This document shows positions 25,987 to 35,345 of a stretch of DNA of 64,000 nucleotides, piece after piece. The stretch is from positions 124,001-188,000 of the forward strand of contig CAIMLR010000047.1 of assembly GCA_903842345.1 (NCBI GenBank). Reading direction: 5' to 3'. Each line of letters begins with the position of its first letter. Position 1 is the stretch's first letter. Source of the DNA: an uncultured Myxococcales bacterium (GTDB taxonomy: Bacteria; Myxococcota_A; UBA9042). Position numbers and translations under genes: made by a program. The notes beneath the pieces are model-generated. The model did no database searches. It was given only the letters and a program-made list of their open reading frames with translations, and was not told the origin of the DNA.

Positions 25987-27918
25987 ATGCGATACGCGAA
26001 GGCGCTCGCCTCGATGGGAATCTGGACCCTGCTCGCGGCTGCCGCGCCAGCGGCCCTGTCCCAAACTCCGCCAAATCTCCAGACGCCGCCGAATCCCGCG
26101 CCGCCGTCCAGTTCTGCGCCGCCGGTCGAGTTGCCACCGCCGCCCCCGCCGCCGCCGGTGATTCTGGACGCCAAGCCGGAGCCGCCGCCCGTGGCGCAGC
26201 CACCCCGCGTGGCGATGCCGCTGCCAGTGGCCGTGACGCCGGTCGCCGTGCCGGTGGTGGTGCCGCCCAAGCCGACGCCCAAGCCGGTTGTCCCGCCGTT
26301 GCCTGCGAAGGTCGTCGTCGCTCCGGCAAAGCCGGTTGTTGCCCCGACCGTGCCCGCCGCGGAGGATGCGAGCGCCGCGCCCGACGACGCCAAGGTCAAG
26401 AACGGCGAGGGCGAGAAGAAGAAGCACGAGTTCGTCAAAGGCGAGCTCGCCAGCGTCGGCTCCATCGGCCTCGTGCCCTGGGAAAATCGCGTGGGCGCGG
26501 TCGTTGGCATGGAGCGCATCGGTGACGTGTTCTACGCGGCCATCACGCCGAGCATCAACTACTCCACCGAGCTCAACGACCAGCCGTTCTCGATGAGCTT
26601 TGGCGTGCCCTTGCGCCTGGAAGTCGTGGACACGCGCCCGGCCAATGCCGCGACCGGGGACGCGCACGGCTGGTCGCACGCGGGGCGTTTTCGCAAGCAG
26701 GATTGGGATGAAATCGGCGATTTCGCCCAGATCATCCGGCAAATCCAATACGGCGGCAAGGAGAGCCACCTCTACGTCGACGTCAACGCGTTCAAGGCCA
26801 GCTCCATCGCGCACGGCACGATCCTCAAGCGCTACAACCCGAACTTGAACCTCAACTCGCGCCAGGTCAGCGGCGAAATCGACGGCTTCACGGACTGGGT
26901 CGGCGGCGAGCTTTTCGTCAACAACGTCGTGGCGCCCAACGTCATCGGCGGCCTCGTATTCGTCAAGCCGCTGTCGTTCGTCAATCGCCAGAACTACGTG
27001 ATGCGGTCGTTCTCGCTGGGCCTGACCGCGGTCGCGGACGTCGATGCGCCGCTGCGGGCCAAGCTGGATCTCGCCGACGTCGACAACAACGGCATCCGCG
27101 AGCGGCAGTATCTCGTCGACCAGAACACCTACAAGCCGTTCTACACGGCGACGACGGTGCTCGCGACGGGCATTGACGCGGAAGTGAAGCTCGTCGACAC
27201 CAAGAACACGGATTGGAAGACCTATCTCGACTACTCGATGCTGATGTCCGGGCTGCCGACCGACGGCAATCACCCCGTCGACGGCTTTCCGCCGACGCGT
27301 TACGTCAGCTCCGGCGGCTTGACGTGGGGCAACCTGATTCGCCTGAATTTTGGCAACGACACGGTCCACGCGCTGCGCCTGCGCGCGGAAGTGCGCCGTT
27401 ATGACCAGAATTACCTGCCGAGCTACTTTGACGTGATGTACGAGGTCCAGCGCCTCCAGTACCGCATCGGCAGCCGCACCGCGGATCCCAATGGCACAAA
27501 AGTGCAGGCGATCCTCGGCCGGCCCATCACCAATGACGGCGCGGCGGTCATTGGCGCGTACTTTGAGGCCAGCTGGCGGATCGCGGAGATTTTCGCGATG
27601 GCGGTGGGCATCGAGGTCAATGACACGGAGCCGGACAACAACCTGTTCGTCCACCTTGAAATGCCGGAATACAAGAACTTCCAGTTCCTCGCGACGTTTC
27701 ATCGGCGGTCGGCGACGACGGCTGGCAACTTGTTCGGCTTCAAATCGACCGGCCGGGAAATCTTCCTCGCCAAGGCGCGCTACCGCGTGGTCGATTGGTT
27801 CCACATCAACGCTGAAGCCATCACGCCATTTGGCATTGGCCCGGACAGCTTTTTCGCCAACACGCTGGACTTCAACGTCAACCTTGAATTCGGCTTTGGC
27901 TACGGAGCGAAAAAATGA
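25987..27918 (+). CDS. Proline-rich exported protein with a putative outer-membrane beta barrel
   Basis: A 643-residue protein. A signal peptide (WTLLAAAAPAALS) is followed by a long Pro/Val/Ala-rich linker to about residue 135, with an unbroken run of eight prolines, that could span the periplasm or cell wall. The remaining about 500 residues alternate polar and hydrophobic residues in strand-like blocks ending in aromatics, and the chain closes with LDFNVNLEFGFGYGAKK, compatible with a barrel C-terminus although the final residue is Lys. I do not recognise the family. It overlaps the following lipoprotein gene by four bases, so the two are probably made together. Confidence 0.55.
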   Translation: MRYAKALASMGIWTLLAAAAPAALSQTPPNLQTPPNPAPPSSSAPPVELPPPPPPPPVILDAKPEPPPVAQPPRVAMPLPVAVTPVAVPVVVPPKPTPKPVVPPLPAKVVVAPAKPVVAPTVPAAEDASAAPDDAKVKNGEGEKKKHEFVKGELASVGSIGLVPWENRVGAVVGMERIGDVFYAAITPSINYSTELNDQPFSMSFGVPLRLEVVDTRPANAATGDAHGWSHAGRFRKQDWDEIGDFAQIIRQIQYGGKESHLYVDVNAFKASSIAHGTILKRYNPNLNLNSRQVSGEIDGFTDWVGGELFVNNVVAPNVIGGLVFVKPLSFVNRQNYVMRSFSLGLTAVADVDAPLRAKLDLADVDNNGIRERQYLVDQNTYKPFYTATTVLATGIDAEVKLVDTKNTDWKTYLDYSMLMSGLPTDGNHPVDGFPPTRYVSSGGLTWGNLIRLNFGNDTVHALRLRAEVRRYDQNYLPSYFDVMYEVQRLQYRIGSRTADPNGTKVQAILGRPITNDGAAVIGAYFEASWRIAEIFAMAVGIEVNDTEPDNNLFVHLEMPEYKNFQFLATFHRRSATTAGNLFGFKSTGREIFLAKARYRVVDWFHINAEAITPFGIGPDSFFANTLDFNVNLEFGFGYGAKK

Positions 27919-28847
27919 AGAACCCGCTGCTGTTGCCACTCCTCCTGTTGCCGGTTTTCCTGCCCGCGTGCGCCTTTTTGGAGGCTGCGGGCGACGTGGA
28001 GATTCCGGCGGATTCGATTCCGCATGCGCAATTCCTGCTGAAATGGCCGGACGTGGACAAGCTTGTCGGTGGGACGCTCACCAAGGCGGGCAGCGGGCAG
28101 ATGCCGTCGAGCTTCCCGACGTCGCTGCAGGATGGCTCGCTGGCGCACGTCCAGGGCATGATGACCATCGACGGCGAGTGCAAGCGCGCGTACGACCAGC
28201 CGGCGATGGACGATCCCAAGCTGCCGTTGCGCAACCTGCACGTGGACGTCATCAATTGCGGCATTGTCGGGCGCTGCACGGAAGCGTGCAAGGACGAGTA
28301 CGGCGAGCCGTTCGTCGGCGTGCGGCTGTGGGCGCGCGTGCAGTTCAACCTGGTGAGCGCGGCGACGGCGGCGAAAATCACGGAGACGATGAAGGGGCAG
28401 AACAACCCGGAGATGATCGCGCAGATTCGGCTGCGGTTCAGCAAGCTGGCGTTCGTGCAGAACTTCACCGATCCGGCGACGGGCAAGACGAGCGTGGAGA
28501 ACATTGAGTCGCTGTTCAGCGGCTATGAACTCGGCGTGGGCACGGCGTATCCGCCGGGCGATCCGACGGCGGTCAACGACGACACGCCGATCGTCAAGCA
28601 GCGCTACCTCTCGCAAATCAGTCCGGAGACGCCGCAGCGGTTTGAGCTGGATCCGACCTCGGATTTCAGCCTCAAGCTGCGCACGGCGATCGTCACGGGT
28701 GAACAGGTGTGGATCGCCGTCTACCAGCGGATCGACGTGCCAGAGCAGAATCTGTACGGCGTGCGCATGAACGGCGGCGGCGTGGATCTGGATTTCCAGC
28801 CGGAGATCGTCATCAGTTTCGTCAAGACCGTCACGGGCGCGCTGTAG
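27915..28847 (+). CDS. Lipoprotein of unknown function
   Basis: A 310-residue protein with a clear lipoprotein signal (LLLLPVFLPAC, Cys in LPAC). The mature part has no motif I recognise. Three cysteines are clustered in INCGIVGRCTEACKDEYG. The C-terminal third is strand-rich (SDFSLKLRTAIVTGEQVWIA and YGVRMNGGGVDLDFQPEIV). The ATGA overlap with the barrel-like gene upstream and the shared ribosome-binding region with the next gene argue for a joint function at the outer membrane. Confidence 0.6.
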   Translation: MKNPLLLPLLLLPVFLPACAFLEAAGDVEIPADSIPHAQFLLKWPDVDKLVGGTLTKAGSGQMPSSFPTSLQDGSLAHVQGMMTIDGECKRAYDQPAMDDPKLPLRNLHVDVINCGIVGRCTEACKDEYGEPFVGVRLWARVQFNLVSAATAAKITETMKGQNNPEMIAQIRLRFSKLAFVQNFTDPATGKTSVENIESLFSGYELGVGTAYPPGDPTAVNDDTPIVKQRYLSQISPETPQRFELDPTSDFSLKLRTAIVTGEQVWIAVYQRIDVPEQNLYGVRMNGGGVDLDFQPEIVISFVKTVTGAL

Positions 28848-28856
28848 GAGATGGCC

Positions 28857-31403
28857 ATGCGAACACACATCGTTCTTTGGCTCGCGCTGGCAGGCGGACT
28901 CGGCGGCTGCGAATCCTACTTCACCCACGCCGGCGACGACGCGGGACCGACCGACCAGGACGTCTACGCCCAATTCGCCGGCGCGGGCATGGGCAAAGCC
29001 TGCACTGCCACGACCGATTGCCGCCTCGGCCTCGCGTGCGACGCGGGCGTGTGCAAGACCGAGGGCAAGACGCCCAAGGACGGCGCGTGCCTCCTGAGCG
29101 CGGAATGCGCGACTGGGCTGCAATGCGGCTGGGCCGGTTTCTGCGTCGACGCCGGCGCAGGCGACGTCGGCACGGAGTGTTCCTCCTCGAGCAACTGCAA
29201 GTCCGGGCTTTTCTGCAACCTCCTCAGCTTGTCCGGCGTCTGCACCGCGCAATCGGCCACCGCGGGCGATCTCGGCGCAACGTGCGCGCATTCCGTCGAC
29301 TGCATGAACGGCCTGATTTGCTCGCCGGCGCGGCAGATCTGCGTGCCGGGAAGCCTGACGTTGAACCCCGACCTGTACCCGGGCGTCGAGTGCAACGATG
29401 AAGGCGACGATGCCGCACCGTTCCAGGCCGTCGTCGAAATTCCGGCTGCGGGCACGTACACGGATTTCTACACGCTGCCGTTTCCCAACGACCTGCTCAA
29501 GGTGAATGGCCACATCGACGTGTCCAAGCATCCGTCGCCGGGCGTCGGCTTCGTTGGCTTTGACGCCATCGCCGGCGTCAAGGCGGAGATCGCCAAAGAG
29601 ATGACCGGTTTTGGCCTGACGACCGCCATCTACATGCGCTTCACGCGGCCGCTGGACCAGACGACGCTCTCCACCGATGGCCCGAGCGCGAGCGTACGGC
29701 TGATGGACCTGACGACGGGACAGCAAGTCGCGCCGTTGACCGCGAAATTCCATGCCGATCGCAACAAGTACATCTGCCGCAACTGGCTGTATGTGCACAC
29801 GCGCTGGTCAGACCTGTTGGAACCGGGCCATACGTATGCGCTGATTGTGACGGACGCGGCGCGGCCCGATCCCAAGAAAGTGCCGGGGACGACGACGCCG
29901 GTGCTCGCGCCGTACCTGCACATGCTGACGGCGGACGCGGCGCCGACGGATGCGTCCGAGAAGCCGGCGTGGCTGACCTACCAGCCGCTGCGGACGTGGC
30001 TCAAGGGCGCCGGCGCGGGCGTCGCGCAGCACCTGCTGGGGGCGACGCAGTTCACGACGTGGGACCCGCGGATTGTGACGCAGCAGCTGGCGACCGCGGC
30101 GAACAGCGCGCTGGCGCCGAGCATCAAGGACAACCAGTGGACGCTGTGCGAAGCGGGCACGAAGTCGCCCTGTGGCGATCCGACCTGGACGGGCCCGGGC
30201 GCGGACCCGCGGCAATGCCCAGCGCAACCGTCGCCGCTGTTTTATGAGCTGCACGCGCGCATCATCCTGCCGTCGTATCAGGACGGGACGCTGCCGTATC
30301 AGGGTTCGGGCGGCAACTTGCACCTCGGTCCGGACGGCAAGCCCGCGCCGGCGGATTTCAAGCCCGTGTGCATGGCGCTCACGATTCCCAAAGGCGTGGC
30401 GATGCCGCCCAACGGTTGGCCGCTGGTCGTGATGGCGCATGGTACCGGCGGCAACATGCGCTCGATGGCCGATAGTTTTGGCAAAGCGCTCTCCGCCATC
30501 CAGGCGCCAAACGGCGAGACGGTGAACTACGCGACGCTCGGCATTGACCAACCGATGCATTTTGACCGGCGCGGCCCGGGCGTGACGACGGATCCGGGGC
30601 CGCTGTTCTACAACTTCGCCAATCCGGTCGCGGCGCGTGGCAACTTCTACCAGGGCGCGGCGGACAATTACGCGCTGTTCCGCTGGGCCAACACGTTCGC
30701 CAGCGCCATTCCGGGCGCGGGCATGGCGAAGTTCGACGCCCACACGTTCGTGTTCTTTGGCCACTCGCAGGGCTCGACGACCGGTCCGATGTTCCTGCCG
30801 TACCAGGCCAATCCGCCGCTGGCCGGCGCGATCCTCTCCGGTTGCGGCGGCAGCCTGCCGTTCGGCCTGCTGGGCAAGAAGAAGCCGTATGACGCGTCGG
30901 TGGGGCTGCGGATCGGGATGCAGGAAATGTCCCTGGACGAGCAGCATCCGGCGTTGAACCTGCTGCAGTTCTACTTTGAAGCGTCCGACCCGCTGCTCTA
31001 TGCGCCGCAGATCGCGTGGCAGCCGGCCCAGGGGAAGGGCATCCACGTGCTGCACACGTACGGCCATGGCGACAGCTACACGCCGCCGGACACGAGCCGC
31101 ATCTTCGCGGGTGCGCTTCACGGCGTGGCGGCGCAGGACGTCGATCCGGCGCCGACGTGGTTTGACGCGATGCTCGACCTCGGCATGACGGTCACCCAAA
31201 CGTTTCCCATCACGGCGAACCTGACGAAGAACGGCAAGCCGCTCACCGTCGTGACGATCCAGGCCCTGAACGATCCGGCCAACGCAATCTCCGGGACGCC
31301 GTACGATGGCCACTTCATCCTCTTTGACGACAAAACGATCCAGCAACAGGGGCTGGCTTTCCTCGCCGGGCTCGCGCAAGGCGTGCCGAGCGTCGTGAAG
31401 TAG
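28857..31403 (+). CDS. Lipoprotein with cysteine-rich repeats and alpha/beta-hydrolase (lipase-like) domain
   Basis: An 848-residue surface or envelope lipoprotein. ATG 28857 is six bases after GGAG, while the track start 28851 touches it, so I use 28857. After LGGC come four dickkopf-like Cys repeats (such as CRLGLACDAGVC and CKSGLFCN), a style frequent in Myxococcota. A middle domain (LPFPNDLLKVNGHIDVS, then RLMDLTTGQQV) resembles the bacterial virulence-factor lipase N-terminal domain. The C-terminal hydrolase has VVMAHGTGG as oxyanion loop and FFGHSQGS with the nucleophile Ser; a His in THVLHTYGHGD-like context (HVLHTYGHGDSY) may be the third residue. Lipid or ester hydrolysis is likely; the substrate is unknown. 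Confidence 0.72.
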   Translation: MRTHIVLWLALAGGLGGCESYFTHAGDDAGPTDQDVYAQFAGAGMGKACTATTDCRLGLACDAGVCKTEGKTPKDGACLLSAECATGLQCGWAGFCVDAGAGDVGTECSSSSNCKSGLFCNLLSLSGVCTAQSATAGDLGATCAHSVDCMNGLICSPARQICVPGSLTLNPDLYPGVECNDEGDDAAPFQAVVEIPAAGTYTDFYTLPFPNDLLKVNGHIDVSKHPSPGVGFVGFDAIAGVKAEIAKEMTGFGLTTAIYMRFTRPLDQTTLSTDGPSASVRLMDLTTGQQVAPLTAKFHADRNKYICRNWLYVHTRWSDLLEPGHTYALIVTDAARPDPKKVPGTTTPVLAPYLHMLTADAAPTDASEKPAWLTYQPLRTWLKGAGAGVAQHLLGATQFTTWDPRIVTQQLATAANSALAPSIKDNQWTLCEAGTKSPCGDPTWTGPGADPRQCPAQPSPLFYELHARIILPSYQDGTLPYQGSGGNLHLGPDGKPAPADFKPVCMALTIPKGVAMPPNGWPLVVMAHGTGGNMRSMADSFGKALSAIQAPNGETVNYATLGIDQPMHFDRRGPGVTTDPGPLFYNFANPVAARGNFYQGAADNYALFRWANTFASAIPGAGMAKFDAHTFVFFGHSQGSTTGPMFLPYQANPPLAGAILSGCGGSLPFGLLGKKKPYDASVGLRIGMQEMSLDEQHPALNLLQFYFEASDPLLYAPQIAWQPAQGKGIHVLHTYGHGDSYTPPDTSRIFAGALHGVAAQDVDPAPTWFDAMLDLGMTVTQTFPITANLTKNGKPLTVVTIQALNDPANAISGTPYDGHFILFDDKTIQQQGLAFLAGLAQGVPSVVK

Positions 31404-31498
31404 TCGCGCGTCCTGACAATTCACCGCTTGCGCGAACGCTTGAGATTCTGCACGATCCCACGCCGTGGCTGGACAATCCGCTGCGGGAGCCTGACAAG

Positions 31499-32692
31499 AT
31501 GACAAGCGCGTTTTCAAGCCTCCTGTTGCGTTTGGTGGCCGTCGCCGGCCTGCTCCTTGGCGCTGTTGCGTGCAGTGATTCGTCGCTTCACAACGCGTCG
31601 TCCGGCACGACGGACCCCGACGCGGATGGCGTCAATGGCCTTTCTGACAGTTCAACCGTGACGGATGCGGCAGCCGAGACGTTGCCGCCAGATGTGACGC
31701 TCGCCGCGGACGTGACCGAACCGTTCGATGTCACAGCGTCGGTCGATGTGACCGCGGTTGCGCTCCATGACGTTGCGGCGGATGCCGAGCCGGCTGACAT
31801 TGCCGCGGAAGTGAAGGGATTGGGCCCGCCGTATCCCATCGTCCTCGCGCATGGCTTCTTTGGTTTCAATGACTTTGCCGGCGCGGGCTTCCTGACGTAT
31901 TTCTATCAGGTCAAGCAGACGCTGCAGAATCAGGGCGAGTTCCTGGTTTTCACGCCAACTGTCGATCCGTTTGGCTCGTCCGATGCGCGCGCGGCGCAGC
32001 TGCTCACCCAGATCGACGCGATCCTCGTGCAGACGGGCAAGGCGAAGGTCGTGCTCGTCGGGCATTCGCAGGGCGGCCTGGACGTGCGGATCATCGCCCA
32101 CGATCATCCGGAGAAGGTCGCCGCCGTGCTGACGGTTGCCACACCGCACCAGGGTTCGCCGGTCGCGGATGCCGTGCTCATTCTGGCGCCTGGACCGATC
32201 TCCAAGGGCATCATTGACGCCATGGGCAAGCTCCTCGGCGGCGCGATCAATCCGAGCGGCGCCACGACCAACGACAGCGTCATCGCCGCGCTCAGCCAGT
32301 TCTCGTCCAAGGTCATCCCCGGCTTCAACGCCGCTTACCCGGACGCGCCGGGCATCCCGTACTGGTCCATCGCCGGACGTTCAGTGCTGGCGGGCGATGG
32401 CGGCGAATGCAGCGTGAACAACCCGCCGGCGTTCATGACCAAGTGGAGCAAGCACGTGGACCCGTGCAACGTCGCGCTCGTCGCGCTGACGCTGGCGATG
32501 GTCGGCCAGACCAATGACGGGCTCGTGCCGGTGAGTTCGGCCAAGCACGGCACCTTCCTCGGCTGCGTGCCGGCGGACCACCTGGACGAAATTGGCCAGA
32601 TCCTCGGCCAGCCGCCGGGCCTCTTCAACACGTTTGACCACCTAGTGTTCTGGAGCGGAATCGTGCAGTTCCTGCGCGCCCAAGGCTTCTGA
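31499..32692 (+). CDS. Lipoprotein triacylglycerol lipase
   Basis: A 397-residue secreted lipase. A lipoprotein signal (LLLGAVACSD) is followed by an Asp/Thr/Val-rich spacer of about 80 residues, then the catalytic domain: YPIVLAHGFFGF is the oxyanion loop, VVLVGHSQGGLD the nucleophile elbow, NDGLVPVSSA carries the acid Asp and PADHLDEIGQ the His. The order and spacing fit family I.1/I.2 true lipases, including two cysteines (GECSVNN and DPCNVA) placed for the known disulfide. No foldase (Lif) gene is adjacent. It follows the larger lipase-like lipoprotein on the same strand by 95 bp. Confidence 0.87.
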   Translation: MTSAFSSLLLRLVAVAGLLLGAVACSDSSLHNASSGTTDPDADGVNGLSDSSTVTDAAAETLPPDVTLAADVTEPFDVTASVDVTAVALHDVAADAEPADIAAEVKGLGPPYPIVLAHGFFGFNDFAGAGFLTYFYQVKQTLQNQGEFLVFTPTVDPFGSSDARAAQLLTQIDAILVQTGKAKVVLVGHSQGGLDVRIIAHDHPEKVAAVLTVATPHQGSPVADAVLILAPGPISKGIIDAMGKLLGGAINPSGATTNDSVIAALSQFSSKVIPGFNAAYPDAPGIPYWSIAGRSVLAGDGGECSVNNPPAFMTKWSKHVDPCNVALVALTLAMVGQTNDGLVPVSSAKHGTFLGCVPADHLDEIGQILGQPPGLFNTFDHLVFWSGIVQFLRAQGF

Positions 32693-32707
32693 GGTCACTG
32701 CCGCCCG

Positions 32708-34162
32708 TCACTTCTTCTTCGGCTCTTTCTTCTTCGCCAGCGCGCCCGGCACCAGCTCATCCTTGCGCAGGATCTCCGCGATGAGCCGCGCTGCGTGATC
32801 CAGCGCCGTGCGCCCGCCGTGCGCTGAAATCGCCACGAGAAAGCGGCGATTGCCGTTGCCGCGGATGAACAGGTTGTCGCTGACCCAATCGTCGGCAAAG
32901 CCGCCTTTCTTGTAGACGTTGGACGGCGCGCCCGCCGCGGACTTCCGGCCGGGGAACGCGTCAGCGAAGGCTTGCCACGTGCCGTCAGGATGCTTGGTCC
33001 GCTTGGTCCGCAGCGCCTCGCGCAGTTGCTTGAGCAGCGCGGCGTCCTTGCCGTCGCCCAAATCCAGCCTGTGTTTTTGAGGTAGTTGCTCGTGCATCAT
33101 GACGTGACACATCATGCGGGAGAGCTCCTGCAGGGACGTGCATGCCGCGCTCCGACAGCCTGGCGTCGCCTCGCCTTGCCGCGGCGGCACCTTCACCGCG
33201 CGCTTGCCGGCCTTCAGCGTAAACCCAGGCGAATTCTGGAACTGCCGGCTGTGGCCCTCAGCCTCCCACTCGTGCGTCTGATACGCGCGCATCACCGCCG
33301 ATCGCGTCAGCCCCGCGCGCGCGAGCACGCCGTTTTTGCCGTGCAGACGGTCAAAGCCGGCAATTTGCATGAGCCGGTCGTGGGCGATGTTGTCGGACTC
33401 CCAGATCGCCAGCCAGAGCAATTGCCCAAATGAAAACGTACGCTTGCCGTGTGGATAGTCAAAGATGACTTCACCGCCTTTGGCAAAACCCCGCGCACGC
33501 ACTTCCTCAATCGCGCCGACTGACGAGAAAATCTTCACGGTCGACGCCGGATTCCAGCCCGTTGGATCGTCGGCGCTGCCGTCCCAGTCAAACGCCTTGA
33601 TCTGGCGGATGCCGTCGCCTTGCACGTCCAGCACGGCGACGAACGCGCGGAAATTGCTGGGCGGGCGAAAGTTGTGCGCCTTGAGCAGCGCCGCCAAGCG
33701 CGACTTGTCGACGTCGTCTGGCTGCCACGCGCACGTCTTGTGCTCAAAAGTCGGCGCCGCGACGGTGGCCTCAGGTGGCTTGATTTCCGCGGACTTGGGC
33801 TTGGGTTTGGGCACTTCAGCGACAACCCGCGTGGGCTTTGGCGGCGGCGGCTTGGGCGAGGCGTAGAGCGGCGTTGTCGACTGCGCGCCGGGGGCCAGCG
33901 TGCCGACCCAGTCGCAGCGACCGGGCACGGCGATGCTCACCACGCAATTGTGTTTGAGCCACCACTGCTTGGCGGTCGGCGTGGCGAGGCGCATTTCCGC
34001 CATGACGCCCGCGGCGGACGCCAGGTTGAAGGCGCGCTCGTCGCCGCGGACTTTGCACTGAAGGATCGTGTTCTTGGCGTTGCACGGCGTCGCGTGCGCC
34101 AGTGCGGGCGCGAGGCTGAGCGCGAGCACGAACGAGACGAGGTGGGGCAGGTGAAGCGGCAT
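32708..34162 (-). CDS. Exported beta-lactamase-fold serine hydrolase
   Basis: A 484-residue protein. ATG 34162 gives a signal peptide (LVSFVLALSLAPALAHA). An N-terminal Cys-containing region of about 75 residues and a Pro/Lys-rich linker lead to a penicillin-binding/class A beta-lactamase-like domain with ASTVKIF (SxxK), ESDN (SDN motif) and VYKKGGF (KTG equivalent). The essential Glu of class A lactamases is not obvious, so a D,D-peptidase or other cell-wall role is at least as likely as antibiotic hydrolysis. The C-terminus is a charged tail (KKKEPKKK). It converges with the lipase gene and is divergent from the LIC_10091-like gene. Confidence 0.75.
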   Translation of the reverse strand: MPLHLPHLVSFVLALSLAPALAHATPCNAKNTILQCKVRGDERAFNLASAAGVMAEMRLATPTAKQWWLKHNCVVSIAVPGRCDWVGTLAPGAQSTTPLYASPKPPPPKPTRVVAEVPKPKPKSAEIKPPEATVAAPTFEHKTCAWQPDDVDKSRLAALLKAHNFRPPSNFRAFVAVLDVQGDGIRQIKAFDWDGSADDPTGWNPASTVKIFSSVGAIEEVRARGFAKGGEVIFDYPHGKRTFSFGQLLWLAIWESDNIAHDRLMQIAGFDRLHGKNGVLARAGLTRSAVMRAYQTHEWEAEGHSRQFQNSPGFTLKAGKRAVKVPPRQGEATPGCRSAACTSLQELSRMMCHVMMHEQLPQKHRLDLGDGKDAALLKQLREALRTKRTKHPDGTWQAFADAFPGRKSAAGAPSNVYKKGGFADDWVSDNLFIRGNGNRRFLVAISAHGGRTALDHAARLIAEILRKDELVPGALAKKKEPKKK

Positions 34163-34283
34163 CCGCAGCGGGTTGTAGCCCGCGGGCAAGGGCACCGCAA
34201 GCCGGACTTCTGGCCGACCGCGTCCTTGACACCCCATCCTCCCATCCGGCACCATCCGCCTCCCCAACCTGCGGTGCAGCATC

Positions 34284-35345
34284 GTGTTTTTTCGTCGCCT
34301 CTTGCCCAGCTCCCGCCGCGCCTTGGTCGCGTGCATTGCTCTGTGCGCGCCCGCCGCGTTTGCCGACGACGTCAAACCGCTGACCGCTGCCGAGTCGCAG
34401 ACTTTCTGGGGCAGCGAAGCGGACGCGGTGCCCGTCGTGCGCCACGCCTACAAAAAAGAGAACGAGGGCCAGCACTTCCTCTATTGCGACGAACTCCATC
34501 TGGAGCTCTTTGAACCCGCGCTGCGCGGCATCGGCGGCGGGTACGCGGGGGTGGGCACCGACCAGGCCTACCTGTTCATCGGCTGGATGCGCCCGACCTT
34601 CGCGTGGCTGACGGACTACGACCCGCTTGTCGCCGTGATGCACAAAGTCTACGCAGCGTTCCTGTTGGAGGCGGCGACCCCGGCTGATTTTCTGACGCTC
34701 TGGCGCGACCGCAAGGCCGGGCTCGCGGTGCTGAATCGACGCGCGGCGGGCGATCCGCAACTGCAGTCGATGCTGCACGTCTACGAGCAACAGGAATACT
34801 ACGCGCTGCGCCGTCTGGAATACCTGGCGCGGCCGGTGGCCAGGAGCAAGGTCAGGACGTTCGTCAACGACGCCGAGGACTACGCGTACGTCCGGGCGCT
34901 GGTCGGCGCGCGACGGGTGCGGCCGATGCTGGGCAATCTGCTGGCCGACAAGGGATTCAAAGGCATGGGCGAGGCGGCGCGCAAGCTCGGCACGGTCATC
35001 CGCGCGCTCTACGTGTCCAACGCCGAGCAGTACTGGAGGTTCTCCGACCCGTACCGCCAGAACATCCAGGCGCTGCCGTATGATGCGAAGTCGTACATCG
35101 TCCGCACGCAGGCATCCAAGCCGTCCAACCACGACTACCGCTACTACCTGCAGTCCGCGACGCAGTTCGCCGCGCAGTTGGCCAATCCCAAGGTCACGTC
35201 GGTCTATGAGGCGGTGCCGTTTGTCGGGATCGACGATCCGACGACCGCGCCGCTGACGACGATTGAAGCCGATGGCAAGCGCACGCTGAAGTGGACAAAG
35301 CCGCCCGTGAAGCCGCCGGTTATCGCGCCGGTGCCGCAGCCGTGA
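34284..35345 (+). CDS. LIC_10091-like exported protein
   Basis: A 353-residue protein starting at GTG 34284, with a signal peptide ending AAFA before DDVK. The stretch GGGYAGVGTDQAYLFIGWMR, followed by PTFAWLTDYDPLVAVMHKVY, matches my recollection of the LIC_10091 family of Leptospira and other bacteria, whose biochemical activity is unknown and whose fold resembles SAM-dependent enzymes. The C-terminus is a Pro-rich tail (KPPVKPPVIAPVPQP). Its stop overlaps the GTG start of the M15 peptidase gene, suggesting an envelope-related pair. Confidence 0.6.
   Translation: MFFRRLLPSSRRALVACIALCAPAAFADDVKPLTAAESQTFWGSEADAVPVVRHAYKKENEGQHFLYCDELHLELFEPALRGIGGGYAGVGTDQAYLFIGWMRPTFAWLTDYDPLVAVMHKVYAAFLLEAATPADFLTLWRDRKAGLAVLNRRAAGDPQLQSMLHVYEQQEYYALRRLEYLARPVARSKVRTFVNDAEDYAYVRALVGARRVRPMLGNLLADKGFKGMGEAARKLGTVIRALYVSNAEQYWRFSDPYRQNIQALPYDAKSYIVRTQASKPSNHDYRYYLQSATQFAAQLANPKVTSVYEAVPFVGIDDPTTAPLTTIEADGKRTLKWTKPPVKPPVIAPVPQP

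Noticed and set aside
32708-34162. Class A beta-lactamase resistance gene
   Set aside because: SxxK, SDN and KTG-like motifs are shared by cell-wall peptidases, and the Omega-loop Glu is not evident. Resistance is not supported.
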